Assembly: GCA_022572105.1 (NCBI GenBank)
Contig: JACZWN010000070.1
Span: 1 to 14,825 of the forward strand
Direction: 5' to 3'
Origin: Pseudomonadota bacterium
GTDB taxonomy: Bacteria; Pseudomonadota; Alphaproteobacteria; Kiloniellales; J153
Length of the DNA: 14,825 nucleotides
Below are positions 5,787 to 10,768 of the stretch, in pieces (position 1 is the stretch's first letter; each line of letters begins with the position of its first letter). The position numbers and the translations under genes are program-made. The notes under the pieces were generated by a model. That model ran no database searches. It was not told where the DNA came from and saw only the letters and a program-made list of their open reading frames with translations.

Positions 5787-6065
5787 TACCAAGGATCAGT
5801 GATAAAGACCCATAGAGACGGCTTCCCGTGGTTTTCGGCTAGGCGCGCCGGTCGCGGCGATGCCTCGGCATCGCAAGACCGGAGCCCCGTCCGAAAAGCA
5901 TTGGGACGTCCGAAAGCCACGGGAAGCCGCCGTCCCGGTCGCGTCCGCTTATCCCCGGAGGGCGTCAGGAAGCCTAAACGATGCCCCGCATCGCCCGCGG
6001 CTTCCTTCCTACCCGGCGAAAAGCGGACGCGATCTCTATGGGTCTTTATCACTGATCCTTGGTAT
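5786..6065. mobile_element. MITE-like 280-bp element with 33-bp perfect inverted ends and two hairpin arms
   Basis: The ends 5786-5818 and 6033-6065 are perfect 33-bp inverted repeats (ATACCAAGGATCAG... and its complement). The inside holds two separate arms. The left arm pairs 5819-5838 with 5910-5929 (20 bp, one G-T) and has an apical hairpin CCGGTC/GACCGG enclosing GCGATGCC-TC-GGCATCGC (5848-5882). The right arm pairs 5941-5950 with 6021-6030, then GGAAGCC 5968-5974 with GGCTTCC 5999-6005, with apex CGATGC-CCC-GCATCG (5979-5993). The result is a Y-shaped fold. No protein-coding capacity is apparent. TA lies on both sides of the CCAAGG...CCTTGG core, as expected for an IS630/mariner-type target, but this is inference. 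A related copy begins at 14706. Confidence 0.85.
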
Positions 6066-6076
6066 AAGTTATCCCC

Positions 6077-6775
6077 TCAGAACGTCTCCACCCACGGCCT
6101 GAGATCGAGCTCGTGGGTCCAGGCGCTGCGCGGCTGGGCGTGGAGCTGGTAGTAGGCCTCGGCGATGGCCGCGGGCGCCAGCACCGCGTCTTGCCCACGC
6201 TCCTCGGGCCGGTAGCCGGGCCGCTCGCCGGCGATCTGGCCGTCGATGATGACGTGGGCGACGTGCACGCCCCGGGGTCCGAGATCGCGCGCCATGGATT
6301 GGGCAAGCGCGCGCAGGCCGAACTTGGGCACCGCCAGGTTGGCGAACTTGGCCGAGCCCCGGAGCGAGGCCGTGGCGCCGGTGAAGATGATCGTGCCCGC
6401 GCCGGCCTCGACCATGCGCCGCGCCGCGGCCCGGCCGACGTGGAAGCCGCCCAGGCAGCCGATGCGCCAGCAGCGTTCGAAATCCTCGGCCGAGATATCG
6501 AGCACCCCGCCGGGCTTGTAGGCGCCGGCGTTGTAGACGGTGAGGACCGGCCGGCCCAGCTCGTCCTCGACCGCGGCGAAGAGCTCCTCGACCGCATTCC
6601 CGTCGGTGGCGTCGCAGTCGTAGGGCTTGCCGCCGATTTCCTCGGCCAGCTCCGCCAGGCGCTCCGGGTTGCGCCGGGCGACCGCGACCGCCATGCCGGC
6701 CTTGGCGAAGCGGCGCGCCAGCGCCGAGCCCAGCCCGGGCCCCACGCCGACCACCACCGCGACGGGCTTGCTCAT
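6077..6775 (-). CDS. Atypical short-chain dehydrogenase/reductase (SDR) family protein
   Basis: A 232-residue Rossmann-fold protein. The N-terminal cofactor motif is GVGPGLG (residues 10-16), the Asp before the adenine pocket is in YDCDATD (52-58), and NAG is at 82-84. The usual catalytic Tyr-x3-Lys appears as LAVPK (147-151): the lysine is present but the tyrosine position is Leu147, and the usual serine position is also unclear (TGATAS, 132-137). The following LAQSMARDLGPRGVHVAHVIIDGQI is typical of a known SDR branch in which this tyrosine is replaced. Normal carbonyl reduction is therefore uncertain. The ATG at 6775 is preferred to the one at 6790 because the intervening bases are its own GGAGGAGAG ribosome-binding site. 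It is transcribed alone, just past the inverted-repeat element. Confidence 0.85.
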   Translation of the reverse strand: MSKPVAVVVGVGPGLGSALARRFAKAGMAVAVARRNPERLAELAEEIGGKPYDCDATDGNAVEELFAAVEDELGRPVLTVYNAGAYKPGGVLDISAEDFERCWRIGCLGGFHVGRAAARRMVEAGAGTIIFTGATASLRGSAKFANLAVPKFGLRALAQSMARDLGPRGVHVAHVIIDGQIAGERPGYRPEERGQDAVLAPAAIAEAYYQLHAQPRSAWTHELDLRPWVETF

Positions 6776-7421
6776 GAGTCTCTCCTCCATGCTCGTTCGT
6801 CAGTTGCGGGTCAGCCTAGGCCGGACCGGCGCGCCTGAACAGGGCAGAGCGTCGCCGCGGCCAGCGGCCAGGCCTACTCCGCCGCGGTCTTGCGGGTTTC
6901 GGGGTTGCGGACGGCGACTGGATTGCCGGGTCACGCCAAGCAATGACCGGAGAATTGAGAATTGCCCGCTACGGTCCGGTTGTTTGCTGCCTCTTGACGT
7001 ATAATCAATTGTAATAGCACGGTTTTTTAGGATTTAAGCCGGTCATCGACCGGCCCTCCGGTCGTTTGGTCCGCCATGCTCCCTCGGCTTCAATCGGAGG
7101 CGGTCGGAAGTTCCCGCCGCCCGTGGCATAGAGAACCCCGCCAGCGCCGGGGCCGGGCCCCGGGGCCTGGGGACCGGGGGCGTTTTCGACCCGTAGCAGG
7201 CACGCCAAAACCAGGACGGGCGATGAAAACCACGGACCGCGACACGGCTCCGAGGCGGGCGGGATGTATTCGATTTTCAGGTCAAGAGACGGATCGGATT
7301 TTATCCATATAGGCAAATGTCCGGGCCGCGGATTCCAAGTTCTTTCGGCATCGATCGGGCACTCGACCGCCGATCGCAACGAGCACGAACGGCGACTATT
7401 GCCGGGTCGGAGGTAAGCGCC
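6776..7421. other. Long intergenic region without a convincing gene
   Basis: No frame here has credible codon use. The stretch becomes AT-richer toward 7000-7500 than the rest of the window. Contents seen: a short reverse-strand coding-like tail (6874-6930, reading ...VAVRNPETRKTAAE then stop) that may be the remnant of a lost gene; TTGACG directly followed by TATAAT at 6994-7005 with no partner box at proper spacing; a CCGGTC-ATC-GACCGG hairpin just after 7030; and a GC-rich palindromic patch near 7150-7180. It separates the divergent SDR and the histone-like gene block. Confidence 0.6.
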
Positions 7422-7508
7422 ATGGGGCATAAAATTTTCGATTTGCCAATACGGAAAATAGATAAAAAACGGCAGGTAAAACGGGGCCTTCCAGTAACCA
7501 TTTCTTAA
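7422..7508 (+). CDS. Candidate microprotein, 28 aa, basic
   Basis: ATG at 7422 has a perfect GGAGG (7409-7413) eight bases upstream and opens a 28-codon frame, MGHKIFDLPIRKIDKKRQVK followed by RGLPVTIS. It carries five Lys and three Arg against two Asp, so it is strongly basic. The stop is followed 26 bp later by an intrinsic terminator, giving a complete small transcription unit. It could be a genuine small protein or a leader peptide for the histone-like gene that follows 75 bp later. No family is recognised, and codon composition is AT-richer than the neighbours. The assignment rests only on the ribosome-binding site and terminator. Confidence 0.4.
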   Translation: MGHKIFDLPIRKIDKKRQVKRGLPVTIS

Positions 7509-7533
7509 ATTTATGGCTTTAAATCAATATCTA

Positions 7534-7561
7534 GCGGCGGTGTCGCCGCCGTTGTTTTTTT
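7534..7561 (+). terminator. Intrinsic terminator upstream of the histone-like gene
   Basis: GCGGCG (7534-7539), loop GTGT, CGCCGC (7544-7549), then CGTTG and a run of seven T (7555-7561). It would end a transcript covering 7422-7508. Lying only 22 bp before the H1-like start, it could also act as an attenuator for that gene. Confidence 0.75.
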
Positions 7562-7583
7562 ATGGCTGAAAGGGATTGCAAAC

Positions 7584-8027
7584 ATGGCCACCACGAAAAT
7601 GAAGCGGAAGACTTACAAACCGAAGACTCCCGCTATGTGGACCCGTGAGGTCAAGAGCGCGAAGATGGCCGTCAGCGGTGCCGAGAAGAAGGTCAAGGCC
7701 GCGCGGCGGGCGCTCAAGAAGCACATGGCCGCGAAGAAGTCGGCGGCCAAGAAGCTGATCGCGAAGAACAAGGCTTTCCAGACGGCGAAGGCGCGCATTC
7801 TGAAGGCCAAGAAGCTTGCGGCCAAGAAGACGGTTGCCAAGAAGAAGATCGTCGCCAAGAAGCGCACCACCACCAAGCGCAAGGTCGCCAAGAAGCGGAC
7901 CACCACCAAGCGCAAGGTCGCCAAGCGGCGGACCGCCTCCAGGAAGCCCGCGCCCGCCAGGCCCAAGGTCGCCAAGCGGCGTATGGTCGCCCGGAAGCGC
8001 CCGATCGCGAAGAAGAAGGCCGCGTAA
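7584..8027 (+). CDS. Histone H1-like lysine-rich DNA-binding protein
   Basis: A 147-residue, extremely basic protein. The N-terminal 45 residues (MATTKMKRKTYKPKTPAMWT, then a helix-prone REVKSAKMAVSGAEKKVKAA) are mixed. From about residue 45 the chain is nearly all Lys, Ala, Arg, Val and Thr in AAKK, VAKK and TTTKRK patterns, including two copies of an 11-residue KKRTTTKRKVA unit encoded by a 33-bp tandem DNA repeat. This composition matches bacterial histone H1-like proteins, which bind and condense DNA through an unstructured cationic tail. AAAGGGA lies eight bases before the ATG. Its unit is closed by a strong terminator at 8081. In-frame repeats make the length prone to vary between strains. 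Nucleoid function is inferred from composition, not a specific fold. Confidence 0.85.
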   Translation: MATTKMKRKTYKPKTPAMWTREVKSAKMAVSGAEKKVKAARRALKKHMAAKKSAAKKLIAKNKAFQTAKARILKAKKLAAKKTVAKKKIVAKKRTTTKRKVAKKRTTTKRKVAKRRTASRKPAPARPKVAKRRMVARKRPIAKKKAA

Positions 8028-8080
8028 CCCGACTGTGCCGCGGCGGGCCCGTTGGCCGCGCCCGGCGAGTCATCAAAACA

Positions 8081-8111
8081 GGACGGGAGCCGGCCGGCTC
8101 CCGTCCTTTTT
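8081..8111 (+). terminator. Strong rho-independent terminator after the histone-like gene
   Basis: GGACGGGAGCC (8081-8091) pairs with GGCTCCCGTCC (8096-8106) through an 11-bp stem that, with its GGCC centre, is a perfect 26-bp palindrome. It is followed by TTTTT. AAAA just upstream gives some bidirectional potential. Confidence 0.92.
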
Positions 8112-8203
8112 GTCGGCCGGCCCGCTCGCGCCGCTCGTCTCCCGCCGGACCGACGTGCGGCCATGAAATTGGGTCAATATAAAGGCGGTTGGTATGAGGC
8201 GCC

Positions 8204-8275
8204 GGGGATCGGCCCGGGGATCGGCCCCAGGATCGGCCCCAGGATCGGCCCCAGGATCGGCCCGGGGATCGGCAA
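8204..8275. repeat. Tandem repeat, 12 bp x 6, upstream of the hsp20 promoter
   Basis: Six 12-bp units (GGGGATCGGCCC or CAGGATCGGCCC) run without gaps: two GGGG-type, three CAGG-type and a final GGGGATCGGCAA. Variants are grouped, as expected from successive duplication. The array ends 45 bp before the -35 box of the heat-shock promoter. An open frame runs through it (Gly-Pro-x-Ile repeats) but is not thought to be translated. Confidence 0.92.
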
Positions 8276-8320
8276 GGGGGGGCGGGTCGCGGCATCCGGA
8301 GCGGCGCCCCGGGGTGCCGC

Positions 8321-8349
8321 CTTGATCGGCGGAGCCCCAGACCCCAAAT
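8321..8349 (+). promoter_or_regulatory. Heat-shock sigma factor (RpoH, sigma-32 type) promoter for hsp20
   Basis: CTTGATC (8321-8327), a 14-bp spacer and CCCCAAAT (8342-8349) closely match the RpoH consensus CTTGAAA-N14-CCCCATNT as characterised in E. coli. The start point would be near 8356, about 110 nt upstream of the hsp20 ATG. Confidence 0.65.
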
Positions 8350-8355
8350 ATAACG

Positions 8356-8471
8356 AGCGGGCGGTGCCGTTTCGGCGGGCCGCCGGGGTGATGAGGCGCC
8401 GCGTCGACGGGCCCCGATCCTCACCCCAAGCAGCAGCCCTTGCTCAAGGACGAGGAGGACGCTGGGAAATG
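8356..8471 (+). promoter_or_regulatory. ROSE-like RNA thermometer in the hsp20 leader
   Basis: The final hairpin pairs TTGCTC (8440-8445) with GAGGAG (8452-8457) around the loop AAGGAC. A single G-G opposition falls inside the stem, as in the ROSE signature UUGCU facing the Shine-Dalgarno. The stem is extended by CAGC (8434-8437) with GCTG (8461-8464). The sequestered GGAGG (8454-8458) lies ten bases before the ATG. An upstream GC hairpin (about 8357-8385) and a leader of about 110 nt also fit ROSE elements, which melt on heating to allow translation. Confidence 0.75.
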
Positions 8472-8951
8472 ACCCGACTGTCTTTGTTCAACAGCCCGTT
8501 GTTGCTCGGTTTCGAGCAGTTCGAACAGGCGCTGGACCGGATTTCCAAGACCTCGAGCGACGGCTATCCACCGTACAACGTGGAGCAGGTGGACAAGCAT
8601 CGCCTGCGCATCACGCTGGCGGTGGCGGGCTTCGGCGCGGACGATCTGCGGGTCCAGATCCAGGACAACCAGCTGGTGATCGGCGGCAAGCAGCGGGACG
8701 ACAAGGACAAGGTCTATCTGCACCGCGGGATCGCCGCGCGCCAGTTCCAACGCAGCTTCGTCCTGGCCGACGGCATCGAGGTCTCGGGTGCCTCGCTCGA
8801 CAACGGATTGCTCCACATCGACCTGGCGCGTCCGGTGAGCGAGCCCGACGTACGGACGGTTCCGATCGAGACCCGGGGCGGCGAAGCGGCCAGGGGGCCG
8901 ACGATCGAGGGCAGGATCGCATCGCGCGACGACGCGCCGGATCATGATTAG
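8469..8951 (+). CDS. Small heat-shock protein, Hsp20/alpha-crystallin family
   Basis: A 160-residue holdase chaperone that binds unfolding proteins in the cytoplasm until DnaK/ClpB refold them. The N-terminus MTRLSLFNSPLLLGFEQFEQ is typical of alphaproteobacterial IbpA/HspH-like proteins. The alpha-crystallin domain spans about residues 34-130, from YPPYNVEQVDKHRLRITLAV through VQIQDNQLVIGGKQ to ASLDNGLLHIDLARPV. The ATG at 8469 matches the family start and has GGAGG upstream; the same frame is open much further 5' but only over promoter, leader and tandem-repeat DNA. Heat control is suggested at two levels: an RpoH-type promoter and a ROSE-like leader. DUF1150 follows 60 bp downstream, a recurrent pairing in this class. 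Confidence 0.95.
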   Translation: MTRLSLFNSPLLLGFEQFEQALDRISKTSSDGYPPYNVEQVDKHRLRITLAVAGFGADDLRVQIQDNQLVIGGKQRDDKDKVYLHRGIAARQFQRSFVLADGIEVSGASLDNGLLHIDLARPVSEPDVRTVPIETRGGEAARGPTIEGRIASRDDAPDHD

Positions 8952-8979
8952 GCTGGCGCGTCATGATTAGGCTGACGCC
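8942..8979. repeat. Tandem duplication, 19 bp x 2, over the hsp20 stop codon
   Basis: TCATGATTAGGCTGGCGCG (8942-8960) is repeated as TCATGATTAGGCTGACGCC (8961-8979). The first copy contains the hsp20 TAG stop; the second duplicates it just downstream, leaving the protein unchanged. Confidence 0.85.
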
Positions 8980-9011
8980 GGCCGGAACGGTATCCAGGAG
9001 GGCGGAGTGAG

Positions 9012-9227
9012 ATGACTGGACTGGAACGCATCTTGCGGTTCACCGCCCGGGACTTCGAAGCCCTGGGGATGGAGCAACTTGCCTACGTCAAGCCGGTCGA
9101 GGTGGATGGCCGGGCGGCCTTTGCCGTGCACGCCGCCGACGGCACCGAGATCGCGGTCATGCCCGACCGCGAGGTCGCCCGCGCCGCGATCCGCCAGTAC
9201 GACCTGGAGCCGGTCAGCGTGCACTGA
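9012..9227 (+). CDS. DUF1150 family protein
   Basis: A 71-residue protein. Recognisable family positions are FEALGMEQLAYVKPVEVDG (15-33), AVHAADGTEIAVM and the C-terminal QYDLEPVSVH. DUF1150 proteins are small, alphaproteobacterial, of unknown function and frequently encoded beside Hsp20 genes, as here. No metal motif, signal peptide or membrane segment is seen. A GGCGGAG-like ribosome-binding site lies upstream of the ATG. It probably shares the heat-shock transcript with hsp20, since no terminator is seen in the 60-bp gap. It is convergent with ptsN. Confidence 0.92.
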   Translation: MTGLERILRFTARDFEALGMEQLAYVKPVEVDGRAAFAVHAADGTEIAVMPDREVARAAIRQYDLEPVSVH

Positions 9228-9228
9228 T

Positions 9229-9246
9229 CACCAAGGATTGTTGGTA
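9229..9246. repeat. Fused pair of dispersed-repeat ends, downstream of DUF1150
   Basis: CACCAAGGATTGTTGGTA reads as a left end (CACCAAGGA) joined almost directly to a right end (TTGTTGGTA), without the 280-bp body. It starts two bases after the DUF1150 stop. GGTATGATACC (9243-9253), an 11-bp palindrome, overlaps it. Confidence 0.5.
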
Positions 9247-9257
9247 TGATACCGGGC

Positions 9258-9311
9258 CCCGGATGCCCCAATCCGGGAACCGTCAAAGATTGAGTCGAAA
9301 TTGAACGGTTC
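9258..9311. other. Two adjacent hairpins between convergent DUF1150 and ptsN
   Basis: CCCGGAT (9258-9264) pairs with ATCCGGG (9271-9277); GAACCGTCAA (9277-9286) pairs with TTGAACGGTTC (9301-9311) with one bulged base. Neither has a clear T run, so they may be weak or factor-dependent bidirectional terminators, or mRNA 3'-end stabilisers. Confidence 0.5.
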
Positions 9312-9340
9312 GGGGTATCCGGACCGCCGCCGGCGCCACT

Positions 9341-9805
9341 TCAGGCGGCGTGGCTGTCCGCCGATTCGGTGAGGAGGGCGTGGATTGCCTCGGCGCCGTC
9401 GGTGCCGCGCAGCTTCTCGCAGACCGTCCGGTCGCGCAGCAGGCGCGACACGCGGGCCAACGCCTTGAGGTGATCGGCGCCCGCGGTCTCGGGCGCCAGC
9501 AGAACGCAGATCAGGTCGACCGGCTGTTCGTCGATGGCGTCGAAGTCGATGGGCGTCTCGAGCCGGGCGAAGAGCGCGTAGAGCCGGTCCAGGTCCGGCA
9601 GCTTTCCGTGCGGGATCGCGATGCCGTTGCCGACCCCGGTCGTGCCCAGGCGCTCGCGCTCGATCAGAACCTCGAAGATGGCCCGCTCGGGCTTTCCGGT
9701 CAGCTCGGCGGCTCGTTTGGCCAGTTCCTGCAGCGCCTGCTTCTTGCTGGTGACGCGCAAGTTGGCGATGACGCCGCCGGGGCCAATCAACTCGGTAATT
9801 TCCAT
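9341..9805 (-). CDS. ptsN: PTS IIA-like nitrogen-regulatory protein PtsN (EIIA-Ntr)
   Basis: A 154-residue cytoplasmic PTS EIIA domain. The phosphorylated histidine is His66 in GVGNGIAIPHGKL (57-69), preceded by the typical RERLGTTG and followed by FARLETPIDFDAID, LICVLLAPE and a C-terminal HLKALARVSRLLRD helix. It accepts phosphate from PtsP via NPr and signals nitrogen, potassium and carbon status by protein contacts rather than sugar transport. Length and order are standard. It is the last gene of the lpt-rpoN-hpf-ptsN block, 73 bp after hpf, with a short fused repeat end in the gap. The Shine-Dalgarno is weak (GAGAG). Start at the family-typical MEITELI. Confidence 0.95.
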   Translation of the reverse strand: MEITELIGPGGVIANLRVTSKKQALQELAKRAAELTGKPERAIFEVLIERERLGTTGVGNGIAIPHGKLPDLDRLYALFARLETPIDFDAIDEQPVDLICVLLAPETAGADHLKALARVSRLLRDRTVCEKLRGTDGAEAIHALLTESADSHAA

Positions 9806-9860
9806 GGCAGTCTCTCGACTTTCCTTCGGCTGATAGCAACAGTCTCGAACAACGGCATGA

Positions 9861-9878
9861 TACCAAAGGTCCTTGATA
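9861..9878. repeat. Fused pair of dispersed-repeat ends between hpf and ptsN
   Basis: TACCAAAGGTCCTTGATA is an imperfect palindrome: a left end TACCAAAGG joined to a right end TCCTTGATA, flanked by TGA on the left. It begins immediately after the hpf stop (reverse strand) and lacks the element body. Confidence 0.55.
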
Positions 9879-10463
9879 TTACTCGCCGCGATTGCCGCGC
9901 GGGTCGATCCAACCGATGTTTCCGTCCGGCCGACGGTAGATCATGTTCAGCCCGCTGTGCGAGCTGTTGCGGAACATGAGCGCCGGCAGCTCCGCCAGGT
10001 CCATGCGCATGACCGCTTCGCTGACCGTCAAGCTTGGAATCTCGGTGGCCATTTCGGCCACCACCGCCGGCCCGCCGTCAATTTCATCCTCGGCCGCTTG
10101 CTCCTCGGCATCGCCGGCCAGGATGTACTGCTGCGCCGGCAGCGATTCGGGCGCCGGTCCGGTGTTCTTGCGGTGGTCGCGCAGCCGGCCCTTGTAGCGC
10201 CGCAACCGCTTGGCGAGGCGCTCGGCCGCGGTGTCGAAGGCCGGATAAGGTTCGTCCGCTTCGCCTTGCGTTTGAAGCTGGATGCCGCGCCCGACATGCG
10301 CGCCTATCACGGCGCGGAACAAGTGGCCCTCGCGCGAAAAGGTTACGCCCACCTCGATTGCGTCCCCAAAATACTTGCCGAGGATACGCGAAAGGCTCTC
10401 GCTTACATGGGTCTGCAGCGCGTCGCCGACGTTGAGCTGCTTCCCCTTAACGGATAGCTGCAT
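9879..10463 (-). CDS. hpf: Ribosome hibernation promoting factor, long form (HPF/RaiA family)
   Basis: A 194-residue protein. Residues 1-100 form the S30AE ribosome-binding domain (MQLSVKGKQLNVGDALQTHV, then a second helix with AERLAKRLRRYKGRLRDH). A flexible acidic linker (about 105-140) leads to the C-terminal dimerisation domain TVSEAVMRMDLAELPALMFR and IYRRPDGNIGWIDP. The long form alone dimerises 70S ribosomes into inactive 100S particles in stationary phase. Its position between rpoN and ptsN is conserved across many proteobacteria. It has its own sigma-70-type promoter at 10545-10573, so it can be expressed apart from the lpt-rpoN unit. The ribosome-binding site is poor (only an ACAGG). 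Confidence 0.95.
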   Translation of the reverse strand: MQLSVKGKQLNVGDALQTHVSESLSRILGKYFGDAIEVGVTFSREGHLFRAVIGAHVGRGIQLQTQGEADEPYPAFDTAAERLAKRLRRYKGRLRDHRKNTGPAPESLPAQQYILAGDAEEQAAEDEIDGGPAVVAEMATEIPSLTVSEAVMRMDLAELPALMFRNSSHSGLNMIYRRPDGNIGWIDPRGNRGE

Positions 10464-10768
10464 TCGCCTGTTTTTCTAGGATTTCCGCCGGGTTTCTCTG
10501 AAAAACCAACCGTTCGGACCGTTCCCGGTTCGTCGAAGGCGCGCACCATAGAGGCGGCCCCTGGGGGAGTCAATAGCGCCGAAGCGGCTCGGGGGCTGGC
10601 CTGCCGAGGGGCCGCATCGGGGCGCATCGCCATGGCTGGTAAGGCATTGAAATATGGGGAAAAACAGCTGCGCCGCCGGATGGTTCGGGCGGCCCGGGTT
10701 GGTCAAATCGAGGCGCCAAAGCCGGGCGCCGCGGCCGCGCCGCGCCGACGCTCCCGGGCCAAAGCGCC
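10464..10768. other. Intergenic region between rpoN and hpf
   Basis: 305 bp without a gene. It contains the hpf promoter (10545-10573), a leader of about 75 nt, and a weak GGCGCC/GGCGCC hairpin (10712-10730) after rpoN with no T run. No sigma-54 (GG-N10-GC type) promoter with proper context was recognised for hpf. Confidence 0.6.
10545..10573 (-). promoter_or_regulatory. Sigma-70-type promoter for hpf(-ptsN)
   Basis: On the reverse strand TTGACT (10573-10568), a 17-bp spacer and TATGGT (10550-10545). This is the best-matching housekeeping promoter in the window. The start point is near 10538, about 75 nt before the hpf ATG. Confidence 0.7.

Noticed and set aside
6874..6930. Reverse-strand C-terminal-like peptide ending AAE before a TAG
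   Set aside because: Only about 18 codons are open before an in-frame stop; too short to call a pseudogene without a homologue.
6994..7005. TTGACG followed directly by TATAAT, looking like a strong promoter
   Set aside because: The boxes are adjacent, with no partner at 16-18 bp for either, so they cannot work together.
7005..7430. 141-codon reverse-strand frame in the long intergenic region
   Set aside because: Proline- and glycine-rich with no domain, no good ribosome-binding site, and it crosses the AT-richer non-coding region.
8204..8275. CRISPR-like array
   Set aside because: Units are 12 bp and directly abutting, with no spacers; no cas genes are nearby.
8163..8468. N-terminal extension of hsp20 through the 12-bp array
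   Set aside because: The frame is open but covers the terminator-flank, tandem repeat, RpoH-like promoter and thermometer; the family start and Shine-Dalgarno are at 8469.
10712..10730. GGCGCC/GGCGCC hairpin after rpoN as a terminator
   Set aside because: Short stem and no T run on the reverse strand; common by chance in GC-rich DNA.
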